The translations under genes and the position numbers were made by a program. A DNA stretch of 61,012 nucleotides, taken from positions 1 through 61,012 of the forward strand of contig JBMOPC010000093.1 of assembly GCA_049323915.1 (NCBI GenBank), in the 5' to 3' direction. The notes beneath the pieces were generated by a model, which did not search any database, was not told the DNA's origin, and worked only from the letters and a program-made list of their open reading frames with translations. This document shows, one piece after another, positions 31,670 through 41,180 of the stretch. This stretch comes from BRHc4a sp049323915. GTDB taxonomy: Bacteria > Bacillota > Desulfotomaculia > Desulfotomaculales > Desulfocucumaceae. Every line of letters begins with the position of its first letter. Positions within the stretch are counted from its first letter, which is position 1.

Positions 31670-33391
31670 ATGGCTTCAGTTACAATAATCATAGACGGAA
31701 TTAAAACAGAAGTGGAAAAAGGCTCCACCGTTCTTGAGGCCGCCAGGCAGGCGGGCATAAAAATACCTACCCTCTGCTACATGAAAGAAATAAACGAGAT
31801 AGGCGCCTGCCGGATATGCCTGGTGGAAATACAGGGAGCGCGTACACTACAGGCTTCCTGCGTGGCGCCGGTTACGGACGGAATGGTGGTCCGCACCAGC
31901 ACCCCGGCGGTAATGCAGGCCAGAAAATTAAACCTGGAACTTATACTGTCCAACCACCCCAGGGAATGCCTTACCTGCCCCCGCAGCACAAACTGCGAGC
32001 TGCAGCAGCTGGCCCTGGAGATGGGAATAACAGAACTGAGATTTTCCGGAAAACTGCCGCCCTATGAAAAGGACGACTCCAGCCCCTCCATTCTCCGGGA
32101 CCCCCGGAAGTGTGTGCTTTGCCGACGGTGCGTGGCGGTATGCGAAAAAGTCCAGGCGGTAAGCGCCATCGCCCCCCAGGAGCGCGGCTTCGACACCATT
32201 GTGGCCCCTGCCTTTTTGGAGCCCCTGGGCAGCGTGGCCTGTGTCAACTGCGGCCAGTGCGCCCTGGTATGCTCCACGGCGGCAATTTGCGAAAAAGACG
32301 ACACAGAACTGGTATGGGCCGCACTGGCCGACCCCGATAAGCATGTGGTGGTGCAAACCGCCCCGGCCACCCGGGTCAGCATAGGCGAAATTTTCGGTAT
32401 GGAGCCCGGCAGCGTGGTTACCGGAAAAATGGTTGCAGCCTTGAGGAGGCTGGGCTTCGACAGGGTATTCGACACCGACTTTACCGCCGACCTTACCATA
32501 ATGGAGGAAGGAAGCGAGCTGCTGGAGAGGATACATGAGGGTGGAACGCTGCCGCTGATAACCTCCTGCAGCCCCGGCTGGATAAAATTTATAGAGCACT
32601 TCTACCCGGAAATGCTGCCACATCTTTCCACATGCAAGTCCCCTCAGCAGATGTTCGGGGCACTGGCAAAGACCTATTACGCACAGAAGGCGGGCATCAG
32701 CCCGGCGGACATATTCGTGGTCTCCGTCATGCCCTGCACGGCCAAAAAGTTTGAGGCGGGCAGGGATGAAATGGCGGACAGCGGTTACCGTGACGTGGAT
32801 GTGGTGCTGACCACCCGGGAGCTGGGCAAGATGTTCAAAATGGCGGGAATTGATTTCAGCGCCCTTGTGGAAGAAGAATATGACGACCCCTTCGGCATCT
32901 CCACCGGCGCAGGTGTTATATTCGGCTCCACCGGAGGCGTTATGGAGGCGGCCCTGCGCACCGCGTACGAGCTGGTCACCGGACAAACCCTGCAGTCTCT
33001 GGACTTCCATGAAGTACGGGGACTTACGGGGGTCAAGGAGGCCTCCGTAAGCCTCGACGGCACCGAACTGAAGGTGGCCGTAGCCCACGGGCTGTCCAAC
33101 GCCAGGGAAATAATGGATAGAATCAGGAACGGGGAGAAATACCACTTCATTGAAATAATGTGCTGCCCCGGAGGATGTATCGGCGGAGGCGGACAGCCCA
33201 TCCCCACCAACAGGGAAATCAGGGAAAAAAGAGTGGCCGGCATCTATGACGCAGATGCGGCCATGGTACTGCGCAAATCCCACGAAAACCCGGCGGTTCA
33301 GGAGCTGTACAAGCAATTCCTGGGCAAGCCCCTGGGCCACAAGTCCCATGATCTGCTGCACACCGAATACAAAGAGAGAAACAAACATTAA
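31670..33391 (+). CDS. hydA: [FeFe]-hydrogenase catalytic subunit HydA (bifurcating type)
   Basis: 573 aa. N-terminal [2Fe-2S] (C36, C47, C50, C64), a His/Cys [4Fe-4S] region (HPRECLTCPRSTNC), two ferredoxin clusters (CVLCRRCVAVC; CVNCGQCALVC), then the H-domain: L1 TSCSPGW at 298-304, L2 MPCTAKKFE at 354-362 and L3 EIMCCPGGCIGGGGQP with C499 and C503. It reduces protons to H2, using electrons from reduced ferredoxin and NADH through HydB and HydC. L1 has Ser where many enzymes have a second Cys. It is the last gene of the operon and is followed by a strong terminator. No Tat signal, so cytoplasmic. Confidence 0.95.
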   Translation: MASVTIIIDGIKTEVEKGSTVLEAARQAGIKIPTLCYMKEINEIGACRICLVEIQGARTLQASCVAPVTDGMVVRTSTPAVMQARKLNLELILSNHPRECLTCPRSTNCELQQLALEMGITELRFSGKLPPYEKDDSSPSILRDPRKCVLCRRCVAVCEKVQAVSAIAPQERGFDTIVAPAFLEPLGSVACVNCGQCALVCSTAAICEKDDTELVWAALADPDKHVVVQTAPATRVSIGEIFGMEPGSVVTGKMVAALRRLGFDRVFDTDFTADLTIMEEGSELLERIHEGGTLPLITSCSPGWIKFIEHFYPEMLPHLSTCKSPQQMFGALAKTYYAQKAGISPADIFVVSVMPCTAKKFEAGRDEMADSGYRDVDVVLTTRELGKMFKMAGIDFSALVEEEYDDPFGISTGAGVIFGSTGGVMEAALRTAYELVTGQTLQSLDFHEVRGLTGVKEASVSLDGTELKVAVAHGLSNAREIMDRIRNGEKYHFIEIMCCPGGCIGGGGQPIPTNREIREKRVAGIYDADAAMVLRKSHENPAVQELYKQFLGKPLGHKSHDLLHTEYKERNKH

Positions 33392-33425
33392 TATATTTTC
33401 AACCAAAAACCCCTATTCTCCCTGG

Positions 33426-33456
33426 AAACCCCCATCCCAAAACGGATGGGGGTTTT
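33426..33456. terminator. Bidirectional terminator between hydA and the LysR gene
   Basis: AAACCCCCATCC pairs exactly with GGATGGGGGTTT around a six-base loop, with T residues on the plus strand and A residues before the stem giving T's on the minus strand. It serves hydA from one side and can also stop the converging LysR gene that ends at 33456. Confidence 0.85.
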
Positions 33457-34370
33457 CAGCCCCCCAGTATAAGGCGCGCGGTGATATCCTTATCGGTGAT
33501 AAAAGACCGGAAGGCCCTGGAAGCAAGCCCCTCGTTGCCGGAACAGTTCCATGCGGTATAGATGTCATAGTTTATGCTGAGGTCGGGCACAGTAACCTCG
33601 CCCAGGGAACCATTCTCCAGCAATTCCCTGGCCGCCCGCCGTGAAACCACGCTTAGGCCAAGCCCCATGCGGACAGCATTGATCTGCGCCTGTACACTTC
33701 CCAGCTCTAGACAGCCGGCAAACTGGTCCGTGGAAACGCCATGCTTTGAAAACTGCCTTTCCACGGCAAGCCTTGCGCCGGACCCGGCCTCGCGCATTAT
33801 TATGGTTTCGTGCGTAAGGTCTACCAGGGGGACCTCCCTGCCCTTATACGGGTGCCATGGGGGGGTGATTATAACCATGTCGTCCATTATCCAGGGCTGG
33901 CACTCAATGCCATCGGCCTTTACCGGCACCCCCAGTATGCCCACGTTAACATCCCGGTCTTTAAGCCACTGGGAGACCCTGACGCCGGAGCCTATCTGCA
34001 GGCTTACCGTAACCGCCGGGTATTGCTCCCTGAACCCGCCTATAACCATGGGCAAAAGCCACTCCCCGGCCACCGGGGTGGCCCCCAGCATCAGGTGTCC
34101 GGCCTTAAGCTCCCGGAGGCCGTCTATGCCTGCCCTGATCTTGTTGTACTGGCGCACCATCTGCATGGCTATGGGATAAAGCAGCCTGCCCGCCTCAGTC
34201 AGAACAACCTTTTTGTCATTGCGCTCAAAAAGGGTTATGTTCAGGTCCTCTTCCAGGGATTTGATCTGAAAGCTTACGGCGGGCTGGCTCATGTCCAGCT
34301 GAGAGGCCGCCCTGGTGAAATTTTTAAGCTGGGCGATGAGTAAAAAAGCTTCCAGCTGCTTAATATTCAA
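33456..34370 (-). CDS. LysR-family transcriptional regulator
   Basis: A 304-aa LysR regulator. The winged HTH lies in residues 1-60 (KQLEAFLLIAQLKNFTRAAS, then SQPAVSFQIKSLEEDL), and the rest is a periplasmic-binding-like effector domain (LMLGATPVAGEWLLP, EGLASRAFRSFI). It resembles the CysL/CbbR branch. Its start is TTG with only a moderate upstream AGGTAG. It converges on hydA and is transcribed away from the large surface-protein gene, so its target is not clear from position. Confidence 0.9.
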   Translation of the reverse strand: MNIKQLEAFLLIAQLKNFTRAASQLDMSQPAVSFQIKSLEEDLNITLFERNDKKVVLTEAGRLLYPIAMQMVRQYNKIRAGIDGLRELKAGHLMLGATPVAGEWLLPMVIGGFREQYPAVTVSLQIGSGVRVSQWLKDRDVNVGILGVPVKADGIECQPWIMDDMVIITPPWHPYKGREVPLVDLTHETIIMREAGSGARLAVERQFSKHGVSTDQFAGCLELGSVQAQINAVRMGLGLSVVSRRAARELLENGSLGEVTVPDLSINYDIYTAWNCSGNEGLASRAFRSFITDKDITARLILGG

Positions 34371-34552
34371 ATTTTCATCACTACCTGATTGTATTTTCAG
34401 AAAATATAGTTCTGCATCGATGGCCGGTACTCCTTTTTTTCATTATCAGACCTCCATGCCATAAGCAGCCAAAGTAAATTATGATATACGCCTACATCGG
34501 CCTTCCGGGCCGGGCTGCAGCCAATAGCCATTTTCAGGGGTAACGCACTGAT

Positions 34553-37500
34553 CTACCTCACCGACATCAGCACCCAGTACCCTGTTTTGTCGGTGCTGAA
34601 CCGGTATGCGCCGGCGGCCTGGTCGTACTCTCCGGCCACTGTCTCCCATTTCTGGGTGCTGTCATTAAACCTGCCCGCCAGCAGCTTTCCGTCCTTTGCT
34701 GCTTCCACAGCGTTAGACGGAACCGGTATAGCCATCCCGACGAGGCCGTTGAAACTGTCGATTTTTTCTTCAGTGCTGTCCTTCTTCAGAGTTTTCAATC
34801 CTATCTGGTACACATCGCTCAGCAACACATATTGCCTGCTGTTGAGGGACCTGGCCTGCAGCCCCAAAGCGCCGGCGTGGCTCAACCTGGCGGCCTTGAG
34901 GGAGATATACCCCCTAAGGCCCTCCACCCTTAGGACGGACGTGTACATATTAAAGATGACGCCGGATATCTGTATTTCCAGAGGCATTGCCCTCGTCAGC
35001 ATCCTGTCTGTCTGTTCCGCCGTCAGCGTCAGCACCGTGCCCGCCGACGGGGCCAGCAAAAGCACCATGCCGGTGGTATTGGCGCTGTCCAGGGCGCTGT
35101 CAAGCGCCGGGTCGTCCAGCAACCCCTCCACCCCCTGCAATTCAGCCGCAGACCCTGCCTTCTGCGCCCCCGGCTGCCCCAATGCCCGGGGGTATACCAG
35201 TGAAAAACCGGACAGGTGATTGGTGTAGCCCCTTATGCTGCGGCCGGCCACGTCGTTTGTGGCGGGTATTGCCACCCAGTCTTTCACAGCCTCGTCCCAG
35301 TATGCCAGGTGCAGGTGCCTGGAAATAGCATCCCTCAGGCCCGCGGGCCAGGTGGAATACTCTCTGCTGTAATCCATAACTATTTCCACGGGTTTGTTCA
35401 GTATTTTAATCATATTGCCGCTGCCGTCCACAGCGGTGATATTCCTGGCGGCACAGGCCGTTATGAACGACGTTGTCTCCCCGACATAAGACGCCGACAG
35501 TGAAGTCTTTACAGAAACGTTTGATAATGAGCTTCCCATGGCATAGGGCGGAACCATAATCTTTAGCCCCAGCCCGCCGTTGCTTACCGCGCCTCCCAGG
35601 GCCGGATGCAAAACCTGCACGCTTTCCCTGCCGGGGACCAGATGGTTCATTGTAATGGTAACCGTGTCATTAACCTTGCTGGACACCGTAATTTCATCGC
35701 TGATATAATCCTCGGCGGCCGCCCTGAAAACATACATGTCATTTAAAGGCAGCCTCATTTTGATGCCCGTGGGGGTTTGTGAGCGGACAGCCGCAACAAT
35801 CCCGGTTTCAAGGTTTCTTGCCCAGACCAGGTATTCCCTGTTCCCGGCGGATACCCCCCTGCCGCCGAGATTTACGGTTATTGTCTTTCCCGATGTTTCG
35901 GGGTACAGTTCCACCTCATTGTTGGTCGAGTCTGTATTAAAGACCCTGCCGGCGGGGAAATAGCCCTCTTTGTACACTGTAACTCCCACATTAACACCCC
36001 TGGGCAGACTGAAAGAGGCTCCGTCGTCGGAAGTCATTTTGCCCGTGGCTATATTCCTGCCGCTGGCTGTATCCGATACAACCGCCCATGCTGTGTCGCC
36101 GCCGCGGTTTACCGTAAGGTTAAATGGGACTGTATTATCCGTTCTAACCTCCTTAGTCAGGTTCAGGGTTCCGGGCGCCTGTACATTGTCACTGTAAACA
36201 TGCCCGAAGCCGTCTATATAACAGTCAACCCTGTAGGCCCCGTTTGGCGCGTTTAATGTAACCGTGCCCGAGTTGACGAATTCCTTCCTGGCACTGAAGC
36301 CGGCCCCCTGCTTTCCGGGCTGGTAAACCGCAGCATGGCCGGAAACCGGCCGGCCAAAGTTAATTGTCAGTTTGGACCATACCACATTGAAATCCACGGC
36401 ACTTCCGTATGCCTTCCGCGCCAGTTCCCCCACGCCCGGCACAAAGCTGTGAATGGTGGACCCGTATGTTTTCCGGCTGTCGATCCTGAGTGAATACTTT
36501 CCATCAGGGCCGGTGGTGGTGGAGTCCAGAACTTCCCTGTTTGCCGACTGGGCCCATACCATGGCGCCCGGCACCGGACTGCCGCTCTCGATGACTGTTC
36601 CGGTTACCGTGGAAAACCGGGCCGCCGCAGGAAGGGTCAGGCCCGCCACCACGCTGCCGTTGGTTGTATCCGTATTATTGGTTACCACCCGGGTCCCGGA
36701 GCCGGGGGCATGAACTTCAACCGTCCAGTTTCCGGGCATAACCCAAAGTGTGTATTTGCCGCTGCTGTCGGTGACACAGGGCAGGGGCCCGCCGGCAGCC
36801 GAGTTGTTGCGCCGGCCCGTTACCGTCAGCCCGGCCGCGGGGGTGCCGTCAGAGTATCTGATATATCCCGTTATTTTCATGCCTGGATTAATAAATCTCA
36901 GGGGCACCAGGCTCACGCTTTCCGGTGATCCGTCCACATACACGTCCCCGCCGCCGTCAACGTAAACCTTCCTTTCCGGGAAAGCGGGCATGCCGGGGGC
37001 GCTTCCGCCGACTATATATAATGAGCCCTTTTTAAGTTTCAATGTGGCCTGTCCGGATGATCCAACCTTTCCGCCAGTGACGCCGGTATCCGAGCTGGCG
37101 GGTGAATAAGCGTAGACACTGCCGTCAACAGGGATTCTGCCATCTGTATCCTTAAGTTCAAACTTTACATCAGCCAGCATTGACCGGGGGACAAGCTTTA
37201 TGTTTATAGCTGTGTTATCAACTATATTATAGATTTTGGCAGGAGGGGCCAAAATCTCGGGAGGAGAGTCCGGCATGCCCGGAATGGCCGGAGGGGTGTA
37301 AGGGTAAACCCCCACCCTGTATTCCCCGGGAGCCCGGACATTAAGCCGGTAAATCCTGGTGGACCCCTTGTCTTTCACTTCGGCGGGAGTGGCGGACTCT
37401 TCATAGGAACTGGCCCCTGCGGCGAATACCACCGCCCTGCTGCTCAGGTCCTGGGGAAGGTTGTTTACGGTTACCTCCAGTGTTTTAACATTCCTGGAGT

Positions 37501-39136
37501 TTATCCTGTCCAGGATGAACTCCAGTGAAGAGGCCCCATCCTTTGGCAGCCATGCCGGCAGAACCTCCTGAGGGGCTTTAAACCCCGCCGGGGCGGATGT
37601 GACACGGACTTTATATTCGGCATTGTCAGGGATATTGTCGAAGGTAAAGGTTCCGGTTTGACCTGTTTTACTCAGCCCTCCCGGCGGCAAACCGGGGCCG
37701 CTGACAGTGACCTTAGCCTCGGTCCCTGAAATAAGCGGCTTGCCGCTGTCGCCCCCGTCTCTTAAACTAACCGTGAGAATGCCCTTCCCGGCAGGCTTTA
37801 CGAAGGCCGGGAGAATCACCGCCCTCCCGGAAGATCCGGGGGCTGTAATACTGAACTGGTAAGACTGGCCGGAAGACGCGGGCGAAAGGGGGTTGGTTAT
37901 GCCGTCAAGAATAAAGGCCAGATGGTCCCCTGCTGCAGCTTTTTCATTTAGCGTAAGAAAAACAGTATTACTGCCGGGATTGACCTGGACACCTGATATT
38001 TTCACCTTTCCGCCATAGGGGCCGTTTATATCCCCGTTGACATCACGGGGGCGGGATGAAGTGTCCGGGGCGTTGATTTTTTCACCGATTGCATAGTCCG
38101 CCGGAAATTTTATAACAATTTTTCCCCCGGCCGGAACGGCTTCCTTCAGTTTAAAGTGAAAAAGATACTCCGTTGTCTGGCCTCCGGTGGGGTTGGCGGG
38201 AACCACTTCTCCCTGCCCGCTGGAAAAGCTCTCCTTTAAAACGTGGTTGTTCAGTTCACCGCCGATGAAGTTGCGGGGGCCTCCGGGAGCGGTGTTCATA
38301 GGTTCCCCGCCGGGACCGGTTATGTTAAAGGCCGTTATCTTTAATGGCTTGGACGGTTCCGACGTACTGAGGTCCGTGTCCAGGGCCGCCGAGTTTCTCA
38401 CGGGGTCGAAAACCGCTTTACCTCCCTCCGGCCCCTTCAGGTTTACCGGGTTGTTATCAAAAAATACTTTGTAGTTGGCCGCATCCACCGCGGCGCTGCG
38501 GCTGACGGAGCCGCTGAAAAACACCTCCAGTGCATATTTCCCTTCGGTGAACAAGTCCGGTATCAGGGCAAAATCACTCAACCCCAGCAGGCTTTGCCCC
38601 GGAACCCTGAAAGGATAAGGAATTTTTGATATCCCGGAAGTTTTTCCGCCGCTTATGGCCCTGATGCCGTACACATACTCCCTGCCGGGTTCGACATCCA
38701 CCAGCAGCCGCTGGTCGGAACAAGTGGCGTAAATCTTCCAATTCATCTCAGCGCTGGCGGGGTTGGTAACAGTGAGAATAGGCCAGCGTCCCCAGGCGGC
38801 GGTGTCGGACCAGTCCACCCCTGAATTGGCCCTGGCCCGGTATATTTCATAGGTTTTTACCGGACTTTTACCATCCAGTACCTGTTCCCAATATAATGTA
38901 AGCTTTTTTCCATCAAAATCATAAGGGTGATACCCGCTGGGGCTGTCAGGTTTGACCCTCCCGTCGTAGCGCCATTCCGCGGGTGGCAGGGCGCCTTCGC
39001 CGGCGGCCGCAATAGCCGGCGCTTCCGGCCGGTTCTCCGTTTCGGCAAAAACAGGCTTTGCCTCGACAAAAGCCAGGGCCAGCAGAAAAACCATGGCAAG
39101 CAGCAGCACCGGATATTTACCTGATTTTGAAATCAT
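34553..39136 (-). CDS. Large secreted protein with Fn3-like and carboxypeptidase-regulatory-like (CnaB-type) domains
   Basis: 1527 aa. A Sec signal peptide covers about residues 1-32 (LLLAMVFLLALAFVEA, then AETEN). Next comes an Fn3-like domain (LTLYWEQVLDGKSPVKTYEIYRA), followed by many beta-sandwich modules, several of the carboxypeptidase-regulatory type (ITGYIRYSDGTPAAGLTVTG; VTGTVIESGSPVPGAMVWAQ). No LPxTG, SLH or transmembrane anchor is visible, so it may be released or held non-covalently. The ATG at 39136 has AGGAGG seven bases upstream; the earlier ATG at 39142 is too close. It is a single gene with an extended -10 promoter and a folded leader. Likely adhesion or extracellular matrix. 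Confidence 0.85.
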   Translation of the reverse strand: MISKSGKYPVLLLAMVFLLALAFVEAKPVFAETENRPEAPAIAAAGEGALPPAEWRYDGRVKPDSPSGYHPYDFDGKKLTLYWEQVLDGKSPVKTYEIYRARANSGVDWSDTAAWGRWPILTVTNPASAEMNWKIYATCSDQRLLVDVEPGREYVYGIRAISGGKTSGISKIPYPFRVPGQSLLGLSDFALIPDLFTEGKYALEVFFSGSVSRSAAVDAANYKVFFDNNPVNLKGPEGGKAVFDPVRNSAALDTDLSTSEPSKPLKITAFNITGPGGEPMNTAPGGPRNFIGGELNNHVLKESFSSGQGEVVPANPTGGQTTEYLFHFKLKEAVPAGGKIVIKFPADYAIGEKINAPDTSSRPRDVNGDINGPYGGKVKISGVQVNPGSNTVFLTLNEKAAAGDHLAFILDGITNPLSPASSGQSYQFSITAPGSSGRAVILPAFVKPAGKGILTVSLRDGGDSGKPLISGTEAKVTVSGPGLPPGGLSKTGQTGTFTFDNIPDNAEYKVRVTSAPAGFKAPQEVLPAWLPKDGASSLEFILDRINSRNVKTLEVTVNNLPQDLSSRAVVFAAGASSYEESATPAEVKDKGSTRIYRLNVRAPGEYRVGVYPYTPPAIPGMPDSPPEILAPPAKIYNIVDNTAINIKLVPRSMLADVKFELKDTDGRIPVDGSVYAYSPASSDTGVTGGKVGSSGQATLKLKKGSLYIVGGSAPGMPAFPERKVYVDGGGDVYVDGSPESVSLVPLRFINPGMKITGYIRYSDGTPAAGLTVTGRRNNSAAGGPLPCVTDSSGKYTLWVMPGNWTVEVHAPGSGTRVVTNNTDTTNGSVVAGLTLPAAARFSTVTGTVIESGSPVPGAMVWAQSANREVLDSTTTGPDGKYSLRIDSRKTYGSTIHSFVPGVGELARKAYGSAVDFNVVWSKLTINFGRPVSGHAAVYQPGKQGAGFSARKEFVNSGTVTLNAPNGAYRVDCYIDGFGHVYSDNVQAPGTLNLTKEVRTDNTVPFNLTVNRGGDTAWAVVSDTASGRNIATGKMTSDDGASFSLPRGVNVGVTVYKEGYFPAGRVFNTDSTNNEVELYPETSGKTITVNLGGRGVSAGNREYLVWARNLETGIVAAVRSQTPTGIKMRLPLNDMYVFRAAAEDYISDEITVSSKVNDTVTITMNHLVPGRESVQVLHPALGGAVSNGGLGLKIMVPPYAMGSSLSNVSVKTSLSASYVGETTSFITACAARNITAVDGSGNMIKILNKPVEIVMDYSREYSTWPAGLRDAISRHLHLAYWDEAVKDWVAIPATNDVAGRSIRGYTNHLSGFSLVYPRALGQPGAQKAGSAAELQGVEGLLDDPALDSALDSANTTGMVLLLAPSAGTVLTLTAEQTDRMLTRAMPLEIQISGVIFNMYTSVLRVEGLRGYISLKAARLSHAGALGLQARSLNSRQYVLLSDVYQIGLKTLKKDSTEEKIDSFNGLVGMAIPVPSNAVEAAKDGKLLAGRFNDSTQKWETVAGEYDQAAGAYRFSTDKTGYWVLMSVR

Positions 39137-39263
39137 GATCATACCTCCTCCCCTGAATAGCCATACAGCATCATACTGCCAATAACTAAAAACGGGGATC
39201 TCTATGACGGTTTTTCAGGGCTTTGCTCCAAAGACCCGCCACTTACGCCATTTCGTAAACCCC
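39137..39263 (-). promoter_or_regulatory. Structured 5' leader of the 1527-aa surface protein mRNA
   Basis: Three helices nest as a possible three-way junction: GGGG with CCCC as the closing stem, TTACG/CGTAA as a hairpin, and TGGCGG/CCGTCA enclosing CTTTG-GAG-CAAAG. The folded part is about 75 nt and ends roughly 60 nt before the AGGAGG site. It does not match the consensus of a riboswitch class I can recall. A regulatory RNA is plausible, but the folding was done by eye. Confidence 0.4.
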
Positions 39264-39269
39264 TACCAA

Positions 39270-39278
39270 ATTATATCA
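39270..39278 (-). promoter_or_regulatory. Extended -10 promoter of the surface-protein gene
   Basis: The minus strand reads TGATATAAT, a perfect extended -10 (TG-n-TATAAT), in an AT-rich stretch with no strong -35. It would start transcription near 39263. Confidence 0.55.
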
Positions 39279-39394
39279 TGGTTTTTTTTAATAACACCTC
39301 TTTTCCAAACTTACTATACAATGGCCCAGCAGGATATATCTTGATTCAACTTTCTGGTAAAATAACCTAAATACATTTTTCCGCAGGTGATTTC

Positions 39395-39817
39395 GTGGAG
39401 ATCAGGAAGCTTGCCGAATTTAAAAAGGAATACATTTACAACCAGTGGGCTCCCCAAATAATCCCCTTCCGCAGGGAAATCGAATACCTTGACAGGGCCT
39501 TCGCCGAACTTTCGAAGAGGCCGAACATACCGGCCCTGGCCTGGGTGCAGGATGGATTCCTCGTTGCCTATGTACTGTACTGGGTTTATAAAATAGGTGA
39601 CGGCCTGTGGATTGAATTCATAGAAGTGGCGCCCCACTTAAGAGGCCGGGGAATAGGGAGGCTCATTCTGGATGACATGGTGGAGGTGTCCCTCCTGGAG
39701 GGGTGCGGCGGAATACTGCGGTGCTATGCAGATTTCAGGGCAATGCCCTTTTTCATTCAGTATGGCTTTGAGCAGATGGATAAAGACCAGCTTTACTATA
39801 TTCCCGCTCGAAAATAA
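39395..39817 (+). CDS. GNAT-family N-acetyltransferase
   Basis: A 140-aa single-domain acetyltransferase. Motif A, which binds the acetyl-CoA pyrophosphate, reads EVAPHLRGRGIGRLILDDM (Arg-x-x-Gly-x-Gly/Ala pattern). The strand before it (LWIEFIEVAP) and the final FFIQYGFEQM match the fold. The acceptor is unknown. The GTG start has GCAGGTGA just upstream. It is a monocistronic gene in the plus direction; a small hairpin follows the stop. Confidence 0.85.
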   Translation: MEIRKLAEFKKEYIYNQWAPQIIPFRREIEYLDRAFAELSKRPNIPALAWVQDGFLVAYVLYWVYKIGDGLWIEFIEVAPHLRGRGIGRLILDDMVEVSLLEGCGGILRCYADFRAMPFFIQYGFEQMDKDQLYYIPARK

Positions 39818-39819
39818 AA

Positions 39820-39836
39820 AAGCACCCATGGTGCTT
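39820..39836. repeat. Small repeated hairpin (A-run, AGCACC-nnn-GGTGCT)
   Basis: The same six-base-pair stem, preceded by an A-run, recurs at 56125-56139. Read on the minus strand each is a short terminator (stem plus T-run), although no minus-strand gene ends there. Confidence 0.5.
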
Positions 39837-40007
39837 GCCCTTCCTGAATGTCATAATGAGGAAGCTTTTTTGAAACGCTTTTAACGGAAAGTCGGAAACA
39901 GAGGAGAACTATACTTTCCTAAGCGTTATAAAAAATGTCATTGGTACTTTCGACATCGATTATAAAAAGCAGTGGCTATAATTAAAAGTATAAGTGGGAG
40001 TTTTTTC

Positions 40008-41039
40008 ATGAGAATCAGTTTTAAAAAAGAAATTATAACCACGGTGTTCCACAACCCGAAGCATGGTTTCCAGCTTACCCCGGCCCACTGTGAAATAAGG
40101 TATGATCCCCTGACCGGCCAGCTTTCACGTATATTCCCCTCCAAGAGAATAAACTTTCACCAGCCCGGTCCGAAATCAACAGCCGGTGAATCAGAAGGCA
40201 CATGCCCTTTCTGCCCGGAGAACCTGGAAAAATCCACACCGCGCTTTCCGGAGGACCTGATCCCCTCCGGCAGGCTTAAGTCAGGCAAGGCCTGCGTAAT
40301 CCCCAACCTCAGCGTATATGAGTCTTACAACGGAGTGGTGATAATGTCCCCGGACCACTACGTGGGCATGAAGGAAATATCGGCTGAAATGATTTCCCAA
40401 AGCCTGCGGGCATCGCTGGAATTCCTGGTGACAGCGGGCCGGAAGGACCCCGGCAACGCCCGCTACGGCTCTGTAAACTGGAATTACATGCCCTGTGCGG
40501 GCGGCTCCTTAATTCACCCCCACCTTCAGGTTATTGCCGGAAGGAACCCTTCAACATACGCTCAGTCAGTTATAAAAGCAAGTGATGAATACTATAAATC
40601 AAAAGGGTCGGTTTTCTGGTCCGACCTTGTTGAAACCGAGTCCGGAGGAGACAGGCACCCGGGGAACACCGGCAACATAACATGGCTTTCCACCTTTGCC
40701 CCCAGGGGGCTTGCCGACATCACCGCAATAATACCGGAAAAAAGGTCAGCGTCGGATATCAATGCAAAGGACATAGCAAACCTGGCTTCAGGTTTGCTGA
40801 AAGTGATAAGTTATTACCACCGGTGCGGCATCCCTGGGTTTAACACCTCACTATACCTGGCCGGCAGGGAGGATGAAGGCTTTTGGTCCACCCTGCGGAT
40901 AATCGGAAGGTTTAACACCGCCCCCCTGGCCGGAAGCGATGTAAGCTATATGCAAACACTGCTTGGAGACCCGTGGTCTTTCCAACTGCCCGAGGTTACC
41001 GCCGCAGAGATGAAAACGTACTTTGACCGCCCCCGGTGA
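40008..41039 (+). CDS. Galactose-1-phosphate uridylyltransferase-like (HIT-superfamily) protein
   Basis: A 343-aa protein of the GalT branch of the HIT superfamily. CPFCPENLEKSTPRFPED is the N-terminal zinc-knuckle type segment, and the nucleotidyl-transfer motif is LIHPHLQV (His-Pro-His-x-Gln). Such enzymes move nucleotidyl groups between sugar phosphates and nucleotides; the exact substrate cannot be read. The ATG at 40008 has GGGAG seven bases upstream; the earlier start at 39972 has none. It stands alone before the phenol regulator, with no other galactose genes nearby. Confidence 0.8.
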   Translation: MRISFKKEIITTVFHNPKHGFQLTPAHCEIRYDPLTGQLSRIFPSKRINFHQPGPKSTAGESEGTCPFCPENLEKSTPRFPEDLIPSGRLKSGKACVIPNLSVYESYNGVVIMSPDHYVGMKEISAEMISQSLRASLEFLVTAGRKDPGNARYGSVNWNYMPCAGGSLIHPHLQVIAGRNPSTYAQSVIKASDEYYKSKGSVFWSDLVETESGGDRHPGNTGNITWLSTFAPRGLADITAIIPEKRSASDINAKDIANLASGLLKVISYYHRCGIPGFNTSLYLAGREDEGFWSTLRIIGRFNTAPLAGSDVSYMQTLLGDPWSFQLPEVTAAEMKTYFDRPR

Positions 41040-41118
41040 CCACCTGGGCCATTTGTCCATTTTAGGCAAAATGTCCGACCTGATTTTCAACCTCTACGGG
41101 CATAGCATACGGCCCGGA

Positions 41119-41148
41119 ACCATGCTAGAATAGCTACTGAATATTCAG
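41119..41148 (+). promoter_or_regulatory. Promoter and 12-bp palindrome before the phenol-type regulator
   Basis: TGCTAGAAT (about 41123-41131) reads as an extended -10, and CTGAATATTCAG at 41137-41148 is a perfect palindrome just downstream, where a bound regulator would interfere with initiation. Further upstream at about 41057-41080, ATTTT-AGGC-AAAAT is another inverted repeat flanked by GTCC on both sides. Confidence 0.4.
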
Positions 41149-41180
41149 ATAGTTCAGTTAATTGTAAAGGGATGGTAAGT

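Noticed and set aside
31928..33406. 492-codon open frame on the minus strand across hydA
   Set aside because: It is a frame shadow of hydA, which has all cluster motifs. The minus translation is rich in Gly, His and Gln and has no family features.
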